A DNA stretch of 64,000 nt from Zavarzinella sp. (GTDB lineage: Bacteria; Planctomycetota; Planctomycetia; Gemmatales; Gemmataceae). Under the pieces are notes generated by a model. That model worked only from the letters and a program-made list of their open reading frames with translations. It did no database searches and was not told the origin of the DNA. This document shows positions 35,590 to 44,558 of the stretch, piece after piece (position 1 is the stretch's first letter; every line of letters starts with the position of its first letter). The position numbers and the translations under genes were made by a program. The stretch spans positions 603,810-667,809 of the forward strand of contig JAWKTI010000004.1 in the NCBI GenBank assembly GCA_041399155.1, given 5' to 3'.

Positions 35590-36393
35590 CTATTGGTAAT
35601 ATTTTGCCATGATGGCCAACATTTCGGCCTGCAGGTGGCCATTCGTTGCCAGAATATCGGGCCGGAACGGGTTGACAGGTGAACCGGTCGCACTGCTGAC
35701 CGCACCTCCGGCTTCGGTGACCAGCAGAATACCCGCAGCCACGTCCCATGCCCAGTTGTCCAGTGCATAGTAGCCATCGAATCGCCCCGCAGCCACATAC
35801 GCCAGGTTCAACGCGGTCGAACCGGTGCGTCGGATTGCCTGCGAACTGAGCGACATTTCCTGCCAACAGGGGAAAATTCGGGCTTGAGCATCCGGATTTG
35901 GTGGGAAGCCAGTCGAAACCAGGCCGTATTCCAGCTTGCTGATGGTACTGACCGACATGGGTGAACCGTTCAGGTGTGCTCCCCCACCCAGTGCGGCGGT
36001 GAACAGTTCGTTCATTCGTGGATCGAAAATGACCCCCACCTGAAGCTGACCTGCCGCCATCAGACCAATTGAAACGCAATACGCAGGCACATCGTGGGCA
36101 TAATTGACGGTGCCATCCAGCGGATCGATAATCCACGTGGGCGGTGCATCGGAAGGCAATTCCCGAATATCCTTCGATGCTGGGTCTTCTTCACCAATAA
36201 ACGCGTGATCGGGGAATTGTTCCTGCAAGTAGCCGATCACCGCTAATTGGGACGCCTGATCGCCTTCGGTAACCAGATCGGCCCGTGCTTTTTCCCGCAC
36301 GGTAAATCGACTGCGCCAGAATTCCAGTTGTTCCGCACCCAACCGGGCAGCATGCACCGCGTGGGTAAGCCAGTTTTCAAGATTGGTAGACAT
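35590..36393 (-). CDS. Inositol monophosphatase family protein
   Basis: The 267-residue Mg-dependent phosphatase belongs to the IMPase/SuhB/HisN-like family. Seen: GEED (residues 67-70), IDPLDGT (89-95) and WAWDVAAG near 214-221, all metal-binding motifs at standard spacing. It removes phosphate from inositol phosphate or histidinol phosphate; the substrate cannot be told. It lies 97 bases upstream of yidC on the same strand. The ATG 36393 is the natural family start. Confidence 0.92.
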   Translation of the reverse strand: MSTNLENWLTHAVHAARLGAEQLEFWRSRFTVREKARADLVTEGDQASQLAVIGYLQEQFPDHAFIGEEDPASKDIRELPSDAPPTWIIDPLDGTVNYAHDVPAYCVSIGLMAAGQLQVGVIFDPRMNELFTAALGGGAHLNGSPMSVSTISKLEYGLVSTGFPPNPDAQARIFPCWQEMSLSSQAIRRTGSTALNLAYVAAGRFDGYYALDNWAWDVAAGILLVTEAGGAVSSATGSPVNPFRPDILATNGHLQAEMLAIMAKYYQ

Positions 36394-36476
36394 GCCTGTA
36401 TTGTAGGAAGTCCAAGAGTTCTAAAGGTGCACAGATATAACAAGAATTACTGGCAATTTTTTTGAAGGGATGCCCA

Positions 36477-37052
36477 ATGAAAACTTTGAACTGGATGATT
36501 TTTGGATGCGGATTGTTCCTGGTACTCTCTATTTGGCCGGGGAGAATCGAAGTAGTAGCGATCTTTTCATTATGTCTCTTTTTTATCTGGATTCCGATTC
36601 TTTTTTTCTGGAGTCTGCTGATAATCGTAAAATCCTGTTCTGAATTGATCAGAATAAAAGATCCTGACAGACCGAAGCTGGACGGAATTCGATCCAGTTT
36701 GGTCATACTTTTCACGATTGTTTTGATCTATTTTCAAGTGCCACGTTTGATCGTCTTTGCATGTTATTCGCAACAATTTCGAGAATTAGCCGAGAAAGCT
36801 CCACAAGGTCCTATTGACAAACATCAACTCGATAAACGGATCGGACCATATTACATCGATTACTACGGTAGTTATCCTGCAGGTAGCGTGTATTTTCGTA
36901 CCCAGTCGGGACCCGATGGAATTGGTCCAGATGAAATGTCGTATGGCTTTGCGTATCAACCAAAAGGTGAGTGGTGTACGTTCGGCAAAACTCGCTATCA
37001 ACAAAAACACTTGTTTGGCAATTGGTATTCATTCAGTGTTTCGAGTGATTAA
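36477..37052 (+). CDS. Membrane protein of unknown function
   Basis: The 191-residue protein starts at ATG 36477, with GAAGGGA upstream. Membrane helices lie at about 5-25, 30-52 and 75-97 (SLVILFTIVLIYFQVPRLIV), followed by a ~90-residue soluble part with a Tyr/Gly-rich pattern (GPYYIDYYGSYPAGSVYFRT). No recognised domain. A perfect hairpin overlaps the stop codon. Codon use is A+T-richer than the neighbours. It stands alone. Confidence 0.6.
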   Translation: MKTLNWMIFGCGLFLVLSIWPGRIEVVAIFSLCLFFIWIPILFFWSLLIIVKSCSELIRIKDPDRPKLDGIRSSLVILFTIVLIYFQVPRLIVFACYSQQFRELAEKAPQGPIDKHQLDKRIGPYYIDYYGSYPAGSVYFRTQSGPDGIGPDEMSYGFAYQPKGEWCTFGKTRYQQKHLFGNWYSFSVSSD

Positions 37053-37074
37053 TGAGAAAATTATCATTAATCAC
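37045..37074 (+). terminator. Hairpin overlapping a stop codon
   Basis: Perfect 11-base inverted repeat GTGATTAATGA (37045-37055) and TCATTAATCAC (37064-37074) with an 8-base loop. It includes the stop codon of the membrane gene and is A+T-rich; no T-tract follows, so an intrinsic terminator is only likely. Confidence 0.5.
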
Positions 37075-37184
37075 ACAAGTAGCTATTTGATAATGTGTTA
37101 CGCCTATTTTGGGGGAATGATTGTGTTCCCACGGTGGCTGGTGTAGGATACCACCATATCAATCCTGAAATTTAAGGGTAATGC

Positions 37185-37898
37185 ATGAACTTTCGAATCA
37201 TTACGGGTGTTGTTCTGCTTGCAACAATGCTGGCTGCGAATGCCGACGACAAAGGGAAGCACCTGTTTATTCTGTCTGGCCAGTCGAACATGGCAGGACT
37301 GGACCCGAACATCTCTTTCACTCCCACCGTGGAGGAGGCATTTGGCAAAGATCAGGTCATTGTGGTCAAAAGTGCCCAGGGAGGTCAACCGATCCGACGC
37401 TGGTACAAGAAATGGAAGCCACTGAATGGGGAAATGCCCAAAGGCAATGGTGATCTGTACGATCTGATGATGACCAAAGTAAATGCAGCCGTCAAAGGTG
37501 AGAAACTGGCATCCGTTACCTTTTTATGGATGCAGGGTGAACGCGATGCCCGCGAAAAGCATGGTGATGTCTACGCGGAAAGTCTTCAAGGAGTGCTTGG
37601 GCAGTTAAGCGAAGATCTTGGTCGGAAAGACATTCATGTGGTCATTGGTCGGCTAAGCGATCATGGGAATTCCAACAAGACTTATGGCGACTGGACGAAA
37701 ATTCGGGAAGTACAGGTGAAATTTGCTGAAAACACCCCACGTGGTGCCTGGGTTGATACCGACGACCTGAACGATGGCAAAAATAAAAGCGGCAAAGAGA
37801 TCAAGAATGATCTGCACTACTCTGTCGAAGGCTATCGAATTCTGGGCGAACGATTTGCAACAAAATCCATTGAATTGATCCGCAAACAGGGGAAATAA
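37185..37898 (+). CDS. SASA-type esterase (sialate O-acetylesterase family)
   Basis: The 237-residue exported protein has a signal peptide (MNFRIITGVVLLATMLAANA). It is an SGNH-type esterase with the nucleophile motif LSGQSNMAG at about residues 31-38, GGQPIRRW, a middle WMQGERDA and late DLHYSVEGYRILGERF supplying Asp and His. It removes acetyl groups from sialic acid or plant polysaccharides in related enzymes. Planctomycetes use many of these in polysaccharide breakdown. Precise substrate unknown. AAGGGTAA lies before the ATG. Confidence 0.88.
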   Translation: MNFRIITGVVLLATMLAANADDKGKHLFILSGQSNMAGLDPNISFTPTVEEAFGKDQVIVVKSAQGGQPIRRWYKKWKPLNGEMPKGNGDLYDLMMTKVNAAVKGEKLASVTFLWMQGERDAREKHGDVYAESLQGVLGQLSEDLGRKDIHVVIGRLSDHGNSNKTYGDWTKIREVQVKFAENTPRGAWVDTDDLNDGKNKSGKEIKNDLHYSVEGYRILGERFATKSIELIRKQGK

Positions 37899-38027
37899 TT
37901 CTGCGATAGATGAACCGGCGAGACACATGGCTGTTAGGTGTTGCTATTTGGCTTCATCGCCCGTAGCAACTGAATGGGAATTTCTTGCAAATTGACCGCA
38001 AAATCGCAAGAACGCAAAGAAATATCC
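37899..38027. other. Intergenic part before repeat copy 5
   Basis: This is the 3' flank of the esterase gene. The 337-base gap to 38235 holds only repeat copy 5 (38028-38060); no gene was seen on either strand. Confidence 0.5.
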
Positions 38028-38060
38028 AACCGTCATTCCCGCGAAGGCGGGAATCCAGTG
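38028..38060 (+). repeat. dRS3-like palindromic repeat, copy 5
   Basis: CAACCGTC followed by the 20-base ATTCCCGCGAAGGCGGGAAT palindrome and CCAGTG. Only the right half of the outer hairpin is present. Confidence 0.85.
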
Positions 38061-38235
38061 CGAATTTTTTCGCCGGGAGCAGAAGCGTGCAAAACGGATT
38101 ATTCCATGACGTTTGAACTGGAAAATTTCACCGCCAAGACGCCACGTCGTCAAGAAGACACGTTTCTTCATTACTTCCAAATGACACAACGATAGCGTCA
38201 GCAACGGAATTTACACTAGCCGTGGGCTTTATCAG

Positions 38236-39348
38236 TTACGTGTGAATTGCATCATACAGTGCAATTGCAAGTGGGGTAAACACAATCACTGGTAGCCAGC
38301 CACTCAAAGCTGGGGAGATAATGTCTGCATTGCCCATAAACCGCGAAGCAAAAATTGCTGCGAAAAAGGTGGCACAAAGTCCAAGGCACAAACCAGTGCT
38401 GATGAAGATATGCCTTGTCTGATCCCGCAGGATGATCGAAATCCCCATGATCACCAGCAGCATCCCCACCAGTGGGCGGGTCAAGCGCATGTGGTAAGTT
38501 ACGGCCAGGGTATTCATTCTGCCCGGTTCGGTGCGGTCGAGATAGGCCCGCAGGGCCGTTGTGGAACTCAACGCCAGGGTTTTTTTGCCGCCACTGGTAA
38601 TCCCTTCAAACGTGGCATCTTTCACCTTCAGAAAATAGCGTCCGCGGTCAATAATGGTGAGCATTGATGTATCAATCTTGTCTTCCGCCAGGTTATCGGG
38701 GCTGGCACCGTACAGTTCCCAGCCTCCAGAAAGTGGCTTGTTATCCTGTGGGGGAACATAAATGGCATAGGCTGCTGTAATATGTCGCATCTGGGACTGG
38801 CTGGTTTCCGGCATGGTGGCGAAAAATGGTTTCACCAGCAAGTCCCGCCGATAGGCTCGGATCCCTTCGATGTGGACACCAGAACTGTCAAAAGCACCTT
38901 GCACACCGATTTCTTTTGCTCCATCGGGATCTTCGCGTTCGGCAACCAGAGCGGATGCAATTCTGGGGATGACCATTTCCTGGTTAAAGATCCCCACACT
39001 CAACATCAGTACCGCACCCAGCAGGATGGGTCGCAGCACCCGGTGGGTAGAAACACCCGCAGACAGCATCGGAATCAGCTCATTATTCCGCTGGATCCAG
39101 GCAATGGCGAACATGGCCGCCAAAAGAGAAATCACTTCGCACAAACGGTCGTAATATTCGAGTGTGCGGTAGCCGTAATAGCCCAATAGATGCATCAGAA
39201 CATCTAGAAAACTCTTTCCTGGGCGGGCAAATTCATCCAGATTGGTAAACAGATCGACAATAATATACAGGCTTAGGGTGCTGATCAGGCAGATGAAATA
39301 CCCACGAATGAACGACAGGAATAACATTCGATCCAGAATGCGAATCAT
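38236..39348 (-). CDS. LptF/LptG family permease
   Basis: The 370-residue inner-membrane protein has N-terminal helices (FIRGYFICLISTLSLYIIVDL), RNNELIPMLSAGVS and EMVIPRIA, a periplasmic beta-rich domain (about 110-270) and C-terminal helices (RPLVGMLLVIMGISIIL). This is the LptF/G fold, the membrane part of the ABC machine that extracts lipopolysaccharide for transport to the outer membrane. Only one paralogue is in the window; the partner and LptB are elsewhere. Its ATG overlaps the phosphatase stop as ATGA, so translation is coupled. Confidence 0.9.
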   Translation of the reverse strand: MIRILDRMLFLSFIRGYFICLISTLSLYIIVDLFTNLDEFARPGKSFLDVLMHLLGYYGYRTLEYYDRLCEVISLLAAMFAIAWIQRNNELIPMLSAGVSTHRVLRPILLGAVLMLSVGIFNQEMVIPRIASALVAEREDPDGAKEIGVQGAFDSSGVHIEGIRAYRRDLLVKPFFATMPETSQSQMRHITAAYAIYVPPQDNKPLSGGWELYGASPDNLAEDKIDTSMLTIIDRGRYFLKVKDATFEGITSGGKKTLALSSTTALRAYLDRTEPGRMNTLAVTYHMRLTRPLVGMLLVIMGISIILRDQTRHIFISTGLCLGLCATFFAAIFASRFMGNADIISPALSGWLPVIVFTPLAIALYDAIHT

Positions 39349-39986
39349 CGCGAACTTCCTTTTTTCGCGGAATCTCTCGGGCGATAAAGATAAATGTATT
39401 CATAGATGTAGTCGTTTGCGATAGTGCACTTGGTATCGCCGAATCCGTTGGCACGTAATTCCCGCATTGCTTCCGCCTGCGACCACCCATCATATTCCAT
39501 GCGGTAGATTGCCGTCAGGGCACCAGTGCGGTGCAGGCCCGCCTTACAGTGGATCATGATGGGGTAATTCGCGGGATCGTCGCAGATTTTCAGAAAATCA
39601 TCAATTACCTGTGGGCGATTGGTTTCCGACGCTTCGCTGCGTGGTAACAACCCACGACTCCCCTCCCATGAGAGAAAGATGAATTTCACCCCTTCCTGGG
39701 CACAAAGTTCACTTTCGGTGATGGTGCCTTTTTTGAAGAAATGGCCTGCCAGTTTGGGGTCCTGATTTTCATCCTGCAGGTTGATAATTGTTTTAATCCC
39801 GAACTCACGGATTTTTTTTCGCAAGCTATCTTCTGGTAGTTGGCCAGCACGGTAAAACCGTTCCGGGCTGACGGTGCGGAAACGGCGTTCTTCGAAGTAA
39901 ACCATCCGATAGTAGGTTAACGGCACACCAATGATGATTGCGGCAATGGCGAACGCACCCCACCAGCGGAAAACAGCCTGTAACAC
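39345..39986 (-). CDS. Membrane-anchored dual-specificity / tyrosine phosphatase
   Basis: The 213-residue protein starts at GTG with AGGAG upstream. It has an N-terminal membrane helix (FAIAAIIIGVPLTYY, residues 11-26). The cysteine phosphatase domain has the CX5R loop HCKAGLHRTG (Cys147, Arg153) and the general-acid region LSWEGSRGLLP. It removes phosphate from tyrosine or from phospholipid headgroups. Related small phosphatases act on lipids, such as the phosphatidylglycerophosphate phosphatase type. Overlap with the LptF/G gene hints at an envelope-lipid function, by context only. Confidence 0.85.
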   Translation of the reverse strand: MLQAVFRWWGAFAIAAIIIGVPLTYYRMVYFEERRFRTVSPERFYRAGQLPEDSLRKKIREFGIKTIINLQDENQDPKLAGHFFKKGTITESELCAQEGVKFIFLSWEGSRGLLPRSEASETNRPQVIDDFLKICDDPANYPIMIHCKAGLHRTGALTAIYRMEYDGWSQAEAMRELRANGFGDTKCTIANDYIYEYIYLYRPRDSAKKGSSR

Positions 39987-40144
39987 GCACTACTCCTGTG
40001 CTGGAATCAGGAAGTATTATACCAACTGGTGGGCGGCCGAAAAGTAGATTACATGCAATATTTTTACATGTAATTATTATAAAACTGTACTAATTAATGT
40101 TTTTCAAGTAAAAAGAACTGAAATCGTTTCTGCAGGCCCCATCG

Positions 40145-40870
40145 ATGACCCGCGAATTTGACTCCCCCTGGAAAGAGACGCTGGAAAACTTCCTGCCGGA
40201 TATTTTTGAGATTCTCTTCCCACAATGGTATCCCACGTTCGACTGGGCGAAAGGATTTCGCTCGCTCGATACCGAATTACGCACCTTGCTGCCCGATTCC
40301 GAAGCGGGGATGGTGCGTGCCGATGCTCTTTTTGAGGTCTACGATTTAGAGCACCCTGGCCAGACAGTGACCATTTTTGTCCATTTTGAGGTTCAGGCAC
40401 AGCAGGATGACCGTTTTGCTGCAAGGATGGCGGAATATTACTGGCGGATTCGGCAAAAATATGGCCTGAACGTGTCCAGTTTTGCCATTCTGGCTGATGA
40501 GAACCCGACTTGGCGCGTTGACCGCAATGTGTTGAGCTGCAAAGGGACTCAGAATGAGTTTGTATTTAATTCGGTGAAACTGCTAGATTTTGTTGGTCGC
40601 ATGGATGAATTAACGGCCCACCACAGCCCGGTGGGACTGGTTGTAGCGGCCAGTATTCAAAGTTTGCTGACCCACGGAATTGCAGAACTTCGCTTTGCCG
40701 ATAAATGCCGCCTGCTAAGACAACTGATTGAGCGAAACTTAACTCCTGATGAAGTCTGGGAAATCATGCGCCTGCTCGACTGGCTGCTAGAATTACGCTT
40801 CCAATTATTTTTCAGAAAAACACTGTTTTTCAGGCTTTTCCAGCATTTTCCGAAACCGCTCTGCGTATAA
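40145..40870 (+). CDS. Rpn-type nuclease / putative transposase, probably 3'-truncated
   Basis: This 241-residue protein belongs to the Rpn/YhgA-like PD-(D/E)XK family: REFDSPWKETLENFLPDIFE, a DTEL segment, ADALFEVYDLE and FVHFEVQAQQDD, the last two holding metal-binding acidic residues. Rpn proteins promote recombination. Homology ends after MRLLDWLLEL; the final ~24 residues (RFQLFFRKTLFFRLFQHFP) do not look like the family C terminus. The end lies about 60-120 bases before the integrase gene, consistent with disruption by insertion of the element to the right. Start ATG 40145 has a weak ribosome site. Confidence 0.75.
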   Translation: MTREFDSPWKETLENFLPDIFEILFPQWYPTFDWAKGFRSLDTELRTLLPDSEAGMVRADALFEVYDLEHPGQTVTIFVHFEVQAQQDDRFAARMAEYYWRIRQKYGLNVSSFAILADENPTWRVDRNVLSCKGTQNEFVFNSVKLLDFVGRMDELTAHHSPVGLVVAASIQSLLTHGIAELRFADKCRLLRQLIERNLTPDEVWEIMRLLDWLLELRFQLFFRKTLFFRLFQHFPKPLCV

Positions 40871-40889
40871 TGGTACGGAATTTGGGTAC

Positions 40890-40917
40890 AGAATAAGCGG
40901 TTGTGAGTCCGCGATTC
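40890..40917. other. Hairpin at the putative left end of the element
   Basis: AGAATAAGCGG pairs with CCGCGATTCT around a TTGTGAGT loop, followed by TTT. It lies between the truncated Rpn gene and the integrase. It could be a terminator or part of an attachment site; a matching site at the right end lies outside the window. Confidence 0.35.
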
Positions 40918-40966
40918 TTTTCAGCATGCCGTGGGGGTAAACATGGTCATTCTGGAGAATCTACTC

Positions 40967-42025
40967 ATGGCACGTACAGCCAAACCCTGGTACCGCCAGG
41001 ACCGAAAAGCCTGGTTCGTGAACATCCGTGGCAAACGCCACAATTTAGGGCCAAACAAAAAAGCGGCCTTCAAGCTGTTTCACGAACTGATGTTAAAGAG
41101 CGAGGAATCCCAACCTTTGCCTGCAAAAACAATCAGTATTGCGATGGTCTTCGACAAGTTCCTGGAATGGTGCCAATTGAACCGTTCCAGAGCAACGTAT
41201 GTCGCTTACCGCTACTATCAGCAAAGTTTTCTCGATTCTTTGGGTGCAACCTGTATTCAGCCTGCCGATTCTCTTCGGCCTTTTCATGTGCTGGATTGGG
41301 TTCAGAACCATCCGGATTGGGGGAAAGCACACCAGCGTGGGGCAATGCAGGCGATCCAACGGGCATACAACTGGGGAGAACAGTTCGGCTACCTGCAAAA
41401 CAATCCGGTTAAATGGATGAAAAAACCGCAGGCTCCTCGGCGGGAAAATCCGCTTTCCGCACCTGAATACAACCGCATTCTGGAACGGGTGCAGGATCTG
41501 CCATTCCGGCAGTTATTGCTTTTCGCCTGGGAGACTGGTTGCCGACCGAATGAACTGTTCATTCTGGAATCGAGGCATATCAATCTGGAACTGAGTCGGG
41601 TCGAAATCCCTCCTGCAGAAGCGAAAGGGAAGAAGAAATGGCGGTTTATCTACCTCACAGAAGCTGCAAAGCAGTTAATCGAGGAATTATTGCAGAAATA
41701 CCCGGATGGGAAATTGTTTCGCAACACTTTTGGTAAACCCTGGACACGGCTGGCGGTGAATGGCCGGTTTTGCCGGTTAAAGAAAGCCACCGGAATTGCC
41801 TACTGCATGTACGACTTCCGCCATGGCTTCTGCCAGCGGCTATTGGAATCCGGGGTGGACCATGTTACGGTCGCTGCCCTAATGGGCCATACCGATGCAC
41901 GCATGGTTGCCTGCACCTATTCCCACATGAATCAGGCCGATTCCCACCTGCGAACAACGCTGGATCAAGTATCAAAAAGAATCAATAAAATGAAGCACGG
42001 CCAGCCTGTCGTTTGCTGGAAATAA
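40967..42025 (+). CDS. Tyrosine integrase of an integrative element
   Basis: The 352-residue site-specific recombinase has an N-terminal AP2-like arm (FVNIRGKRHNLGPNKKAA), a SAM-like core-binding domain and a catalytic domain. Catalytic residues are Arg193 (GCRPNEL), Arg285 in YDFRH (Tyr in place of the usual first His), His308 (GHTD) and Tyr318 (CTYSH). ATG 40967 has GGAG upstream; an earlier in-frame ATG at 40931 is less likely. It would catalyse insertion and excision of the element. It faces an AlpA-like regulator across a terminator. Confidence 0.92.
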   Translation: MARTAKPWYRQDRKAWFVNIRGKRHNLGPNKKAAFKLFHELMLKSEESQPLPAKTISIAMVFDKFLEWCQLNRSRATYVAYRYYQQSFLDSLGATCIQPADSLRPFHVLDWVQNHPDWGKAHQRGAMQAIQRAYNWGEQFGYLQNNPVKWMKKPQAPRRENPLSAPEYNRILERVQDLPFRQLLLFAWETGCRPNELFILESRHINLELSRVEIPPAEAKGKKKWRFIYLTEAAKQLIEELLQKYPDGKLFRNTFGKPWTRLAVNGRFCRLKKATGIAYCMYDFRHGFCQRLLESGVDHVTVAALMGHTDARMVACTYSHMNQADSHLRTTLDQVSKRINKMKHGQPVVCWK

Positions 42026-42057
42026 AAAAACCTCCGGCAGCCAAAGACTACCGGAGG
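42024..42057 (-). terminator. Intrinsic terminator of the minus-strand operon
   Basis: Inverted repeat CCTCCGG (42031-42037) / CCGGAGG (42051-42057) with a run of seven A on the plus strand (42024-42030), i.e. a U-tract on the minus strand. It lies just after the AlpA-like gene and overlaps the integrase stop. Confidence 0.75.
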
Positions 42058-42107
42058 CCAGCATCAAGCAGATGCCGTGGGGGTTTCAGAAATTTTCGTC
42101 ATTGACT

Positions 42108-42362
42108 CTACTTCGGCCTGAGATGTAGATGTTTCAATGGCTCGCGCGGAACGGGTCGCTGTTCCGTCTCCTGGGGTTGTTCACTTTCCAATCTTCTCTG
42201 GGCCAGAAAAAGATCCAGATCGGCCTGCTGCACAATAATCCGTCCTCGGCGACCGGCAGCCCCCAGCCGATAATGGGGCAGTTCCCGCCTGGCAATCCAG
42301 CCATACACCGTGCTCATCGATACACCCAGAAAGCGGGCAAGGTCTTTGATGGAATAGGACAT
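42108..42362 (-). CDS. AlpA/excisionase-like helix-turn-helix protein
   Basis: The 84-residue protein begins MSYSIKDLARFLGVSMSTVY, then GWIARRELPHYRLGA, the MerR-like winged helix-turn-helix used by AlpA and excisionase regulators. It is followed by a proline/glutamate-rich tail. It binds DNA and probably controls integrase or excision, as usual beside a tyrosine integrase. It is the last gene of the minus-strand operon, 10 bases after the 73-residue gene. Confidence 0.85.
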   Translation of the reverse strand: MSYSIKDLARFLGVSMSTVYGWIARRELPHYRLGAAGRRGRIIVQQADLDLFLAQRRLESEQPQETEQRPVPREPLKHLHLRPK

Positions 42363-42372
42363 CTCTCCACCC

Positions 42373-42594
42373 TTAATTCAAGGAAACATCGACATTCTGC
42401 CGAGCTCGTTGCTCCGCCAGAAAGTTCAGCAGTTCTTCCAGGACCACCTGGGTGCTGTGGAAAATCCACTGCCGCAGAATCTCCAGGTGACTGGCATCCA
42501 GCACCAGCGACGTTTCCTGGATTCGGGTCACTACGGTTTGGGCGTTGATGATCGACAACTGGTCAACCAATGTCACTTCGGTTCTCTTCGCCAT
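42373..42594 (-). CDS. Small hypothetical protein
   Basis: The 73-residue, mostly helical protein (VVTRIQETSLVLDASHLEIL, STQVVLEELLNFLAEQRARQ) has no known motif. It precedes the AlpA-like gene by 10 bases and shares its operon. Its Leu/Glu-rich pattern could mediate protein contact. Real gene status rests on operon position and a clean frame. Confidence 0.5.
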   Translation of the reverse strand: MAKRTEVTLVDQLSIINAQTVVTRIQETSLVLDASHLEILRQWIFHSTQVVLEELLNFLAEQRARQNVDVSLN

Positions 42595-42707
42595 CGCTCC
42601 ACCTCATTCTGAAAAAGCCATCCGATGGCAAGAACATCCCCGCATCCCTCATGGATCGGGGAGAAAGATCGTTTAATTACTGATGGAAACGGGCGAATGA
42701 ACGGAGG

Positions 42708-43028
42708 CTATTTCCTGAGGAAAATCGCCAGACTGCGGTATTTGCGTCGTAAGCCTTGTGCCCACTCCCAGAGCCCTTCTGGGTCTTTGAACTGTTCGGG
42801 AGCAATCTGCAACTGCTCTTCCAGATCCCGCAAACCAACGTAAAGATGACCATACTCTGCAGCAAACTGATGTACCATCGATGGTTCGATGCCGACTACA
42901 TCGGTACCTTGAATAGGTACATACCGAAAATCCGGCTTACTGGAAGCTCGGTTCTGAAAATAGCTTGCCACTTTCGGAGCGGCAGCCTTGGCAGCGACGC
43001 CAATCAACAACGGAATAAAATGTAACAT
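42708..43028 (-). CDS. Small hypothetical protein with N-terminal hydrophobic segment
   Basis: The 106-residue protein starts at ATG 43028, with AAGGA upstream; the longer frame to 43319 runs into the coupling protein gene. The N terminus (MLHFIPLLIGVAAKAAAPKV) may insert in a membrane. The rest is polar, with HLYVGLRDLEEQLQIAPEQF and a basic end. No family recognised. It lies 79 bases downstream of the coupling ATPase gene. Confidence 0.5.
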   Translation of the reverse strand: MLHFIPLLIGVAAKAAAPKVASYFQNRASSKPDFRYVPIQGTDVVGIEPSMVHQFAAEYGHLYVGLRDLEEQLQIAPEQFKDPEGLWEWAQGLRRKYRSLAIFLRK

Positions 43029-43107
43029 CGGAAATCCTTCGGTGCCGAGCACCAACATCAAGCGATGGGAAAACCCTCCCACCGTGGGTTTGCCAACACC
43101 ATGTTGG

Positions 43108-44540
43108 CTATTCCTTCGCGAACTGAATTCGCTTAAAAGGCCGTCCATTGCGGAATGCAGGTCCCGCCCGATGAATAAAGAACTCTCCCCGCCGAAGAGT
43201 GGCAAACTGCTCCGGTCGGACCAGGGGGAGAATCTGTTCACTGAAGCCAAACTGCTGATTGGTGGGTGTGCCAAACAACAGATCAGCAGGGTGTAATTCT
43301 TCGGGCCGGATACTGCCATTCATCAGCATCCGGCGATCACTGCCAAACATCTGGGAGAAAAACTGGCCGGTTTCGGGGCAGGTCGTGTTGCCAATGAACT
43401 TCACGCCATGGTTCCCCAGCACCGTCAAAAATTCCTGCCGGGCCACATCGGTGCCTCCCAGAGCACTGATGGCAGCGGGCAACGATTGAAACAGAATAAC
43501 ACTGAGCACCTTCTGGGAACGTCCCGTCAAGGTCGCTTTCGCATCTTCGCTGGGCGTGGCAATCTGCGGGTATTCATCCCGGAACACCACCAGCGGCGGG
43601 CTATCCGGTCCAATCGGTCGCCGCAAACCAGCACGCTGGAACAACAGAATCCAGAGGGCATTCCAGGCTCGTGCCGGTTCATTTCCCACCAATACCGGCC
43701 AATCCAGAATCACCACTTTCCGATTAGCCATCATCGAATCGGGGGTCTCATTGACCACCCCACTGGCAAACACTTCAGCCGCTTCCGTACTGACCAGAGG
43801 TTCCAGGGTATTCCTGACCATTGCCTCAATCACGGAACGGGTCCGATCCGATAAGCGGGCAAAGGTGCCGGTCAGATAATCAAATGCCAACCCCAACTGC
43901 TGCTTGATGTGGGGTGGAAACTGCTGGTGACCGGCAAAGCCCAGCAATCGGGCTAACTTCGTAGTTAAAAACGCTTCCGTGCGGACAAATTCCGCTGATT
44001 CCGGCAACGAGGTCAGCAACTGATACAGATCCATTGTGATCGGCGGTTGCTGGGAACCGTAATGCAATGCAGTCAATGCCTGTCGCAGTAACGTTTCCAT
44101 GCTCGATTGCCAAAACGCTTCATTCTGGGCATTATCCCCACCATTGCGGTTCACCACTTTCGCCAGTGCCACCAGCAACTGCACCAGCGATTCCACCGAA
44201 CCCCCGGGCCGGTTCAGTTCATAAGCCACCAGATCGAGTCGAACCGCAGTTTTTCCAGGAGCGAGAATCAGGCAATCCGCCCCCGACCATGGTGCTGGCA
44301 ATGTTCCACCCAGGTACTCCCTTCATCGGGCTTGACACAGGCCACCACAAAGCTGCATTGCATCTGCAACAGCGACCCAGTCAGGTGCCGAACAGCCGTG
44401 GTTTTGCCCGCACCGGTCATCCCGCTGTAGGCAACGTGCTGTGCTGTCTGGCTAAACAGCAACCGGTCAGCATTGCCCAACGTCAGCACTTCCGGGTCAA
44501 GATCAATGACCGGCTTCGATTTTCGGGAGAACCAGCCCAT
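43108..44540 (-). pseudogene. TraG/VirD4-like coupling ATPase, split by a frameshift
   Basis: The first frame (ATG 44540 with GGAGG upstream) holds the Walker A SGMTGAGKTTAV and a CVKPDEGSTW strand. It stops at 44268. The second frame (from 44301) continues the same protein: LILAPGKTAVRLDLVAYELN, an LDWPVLVGNEPARAWNAL stretch, VVFRDEYPQIATPSEDAK (Walker B-like DEYPQ) and NTTCPETGQFFSQMFGSDR. The frames overlap in a run of five G (minus strand) at 44280-44284. Joined, it is a conjugative type IV coupling protein of about 475 residues that links relaxase to the secretion channel. A true mutation, a sequencing slip or programmed frameshifting are all possible. No separate transmembrane N terminus is seen; the 51-residue membrane gene upstream may supply it. 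Confidence 0.75.
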
Positions 44541-44558
44541 GGAACGCCTCCGAACCAA

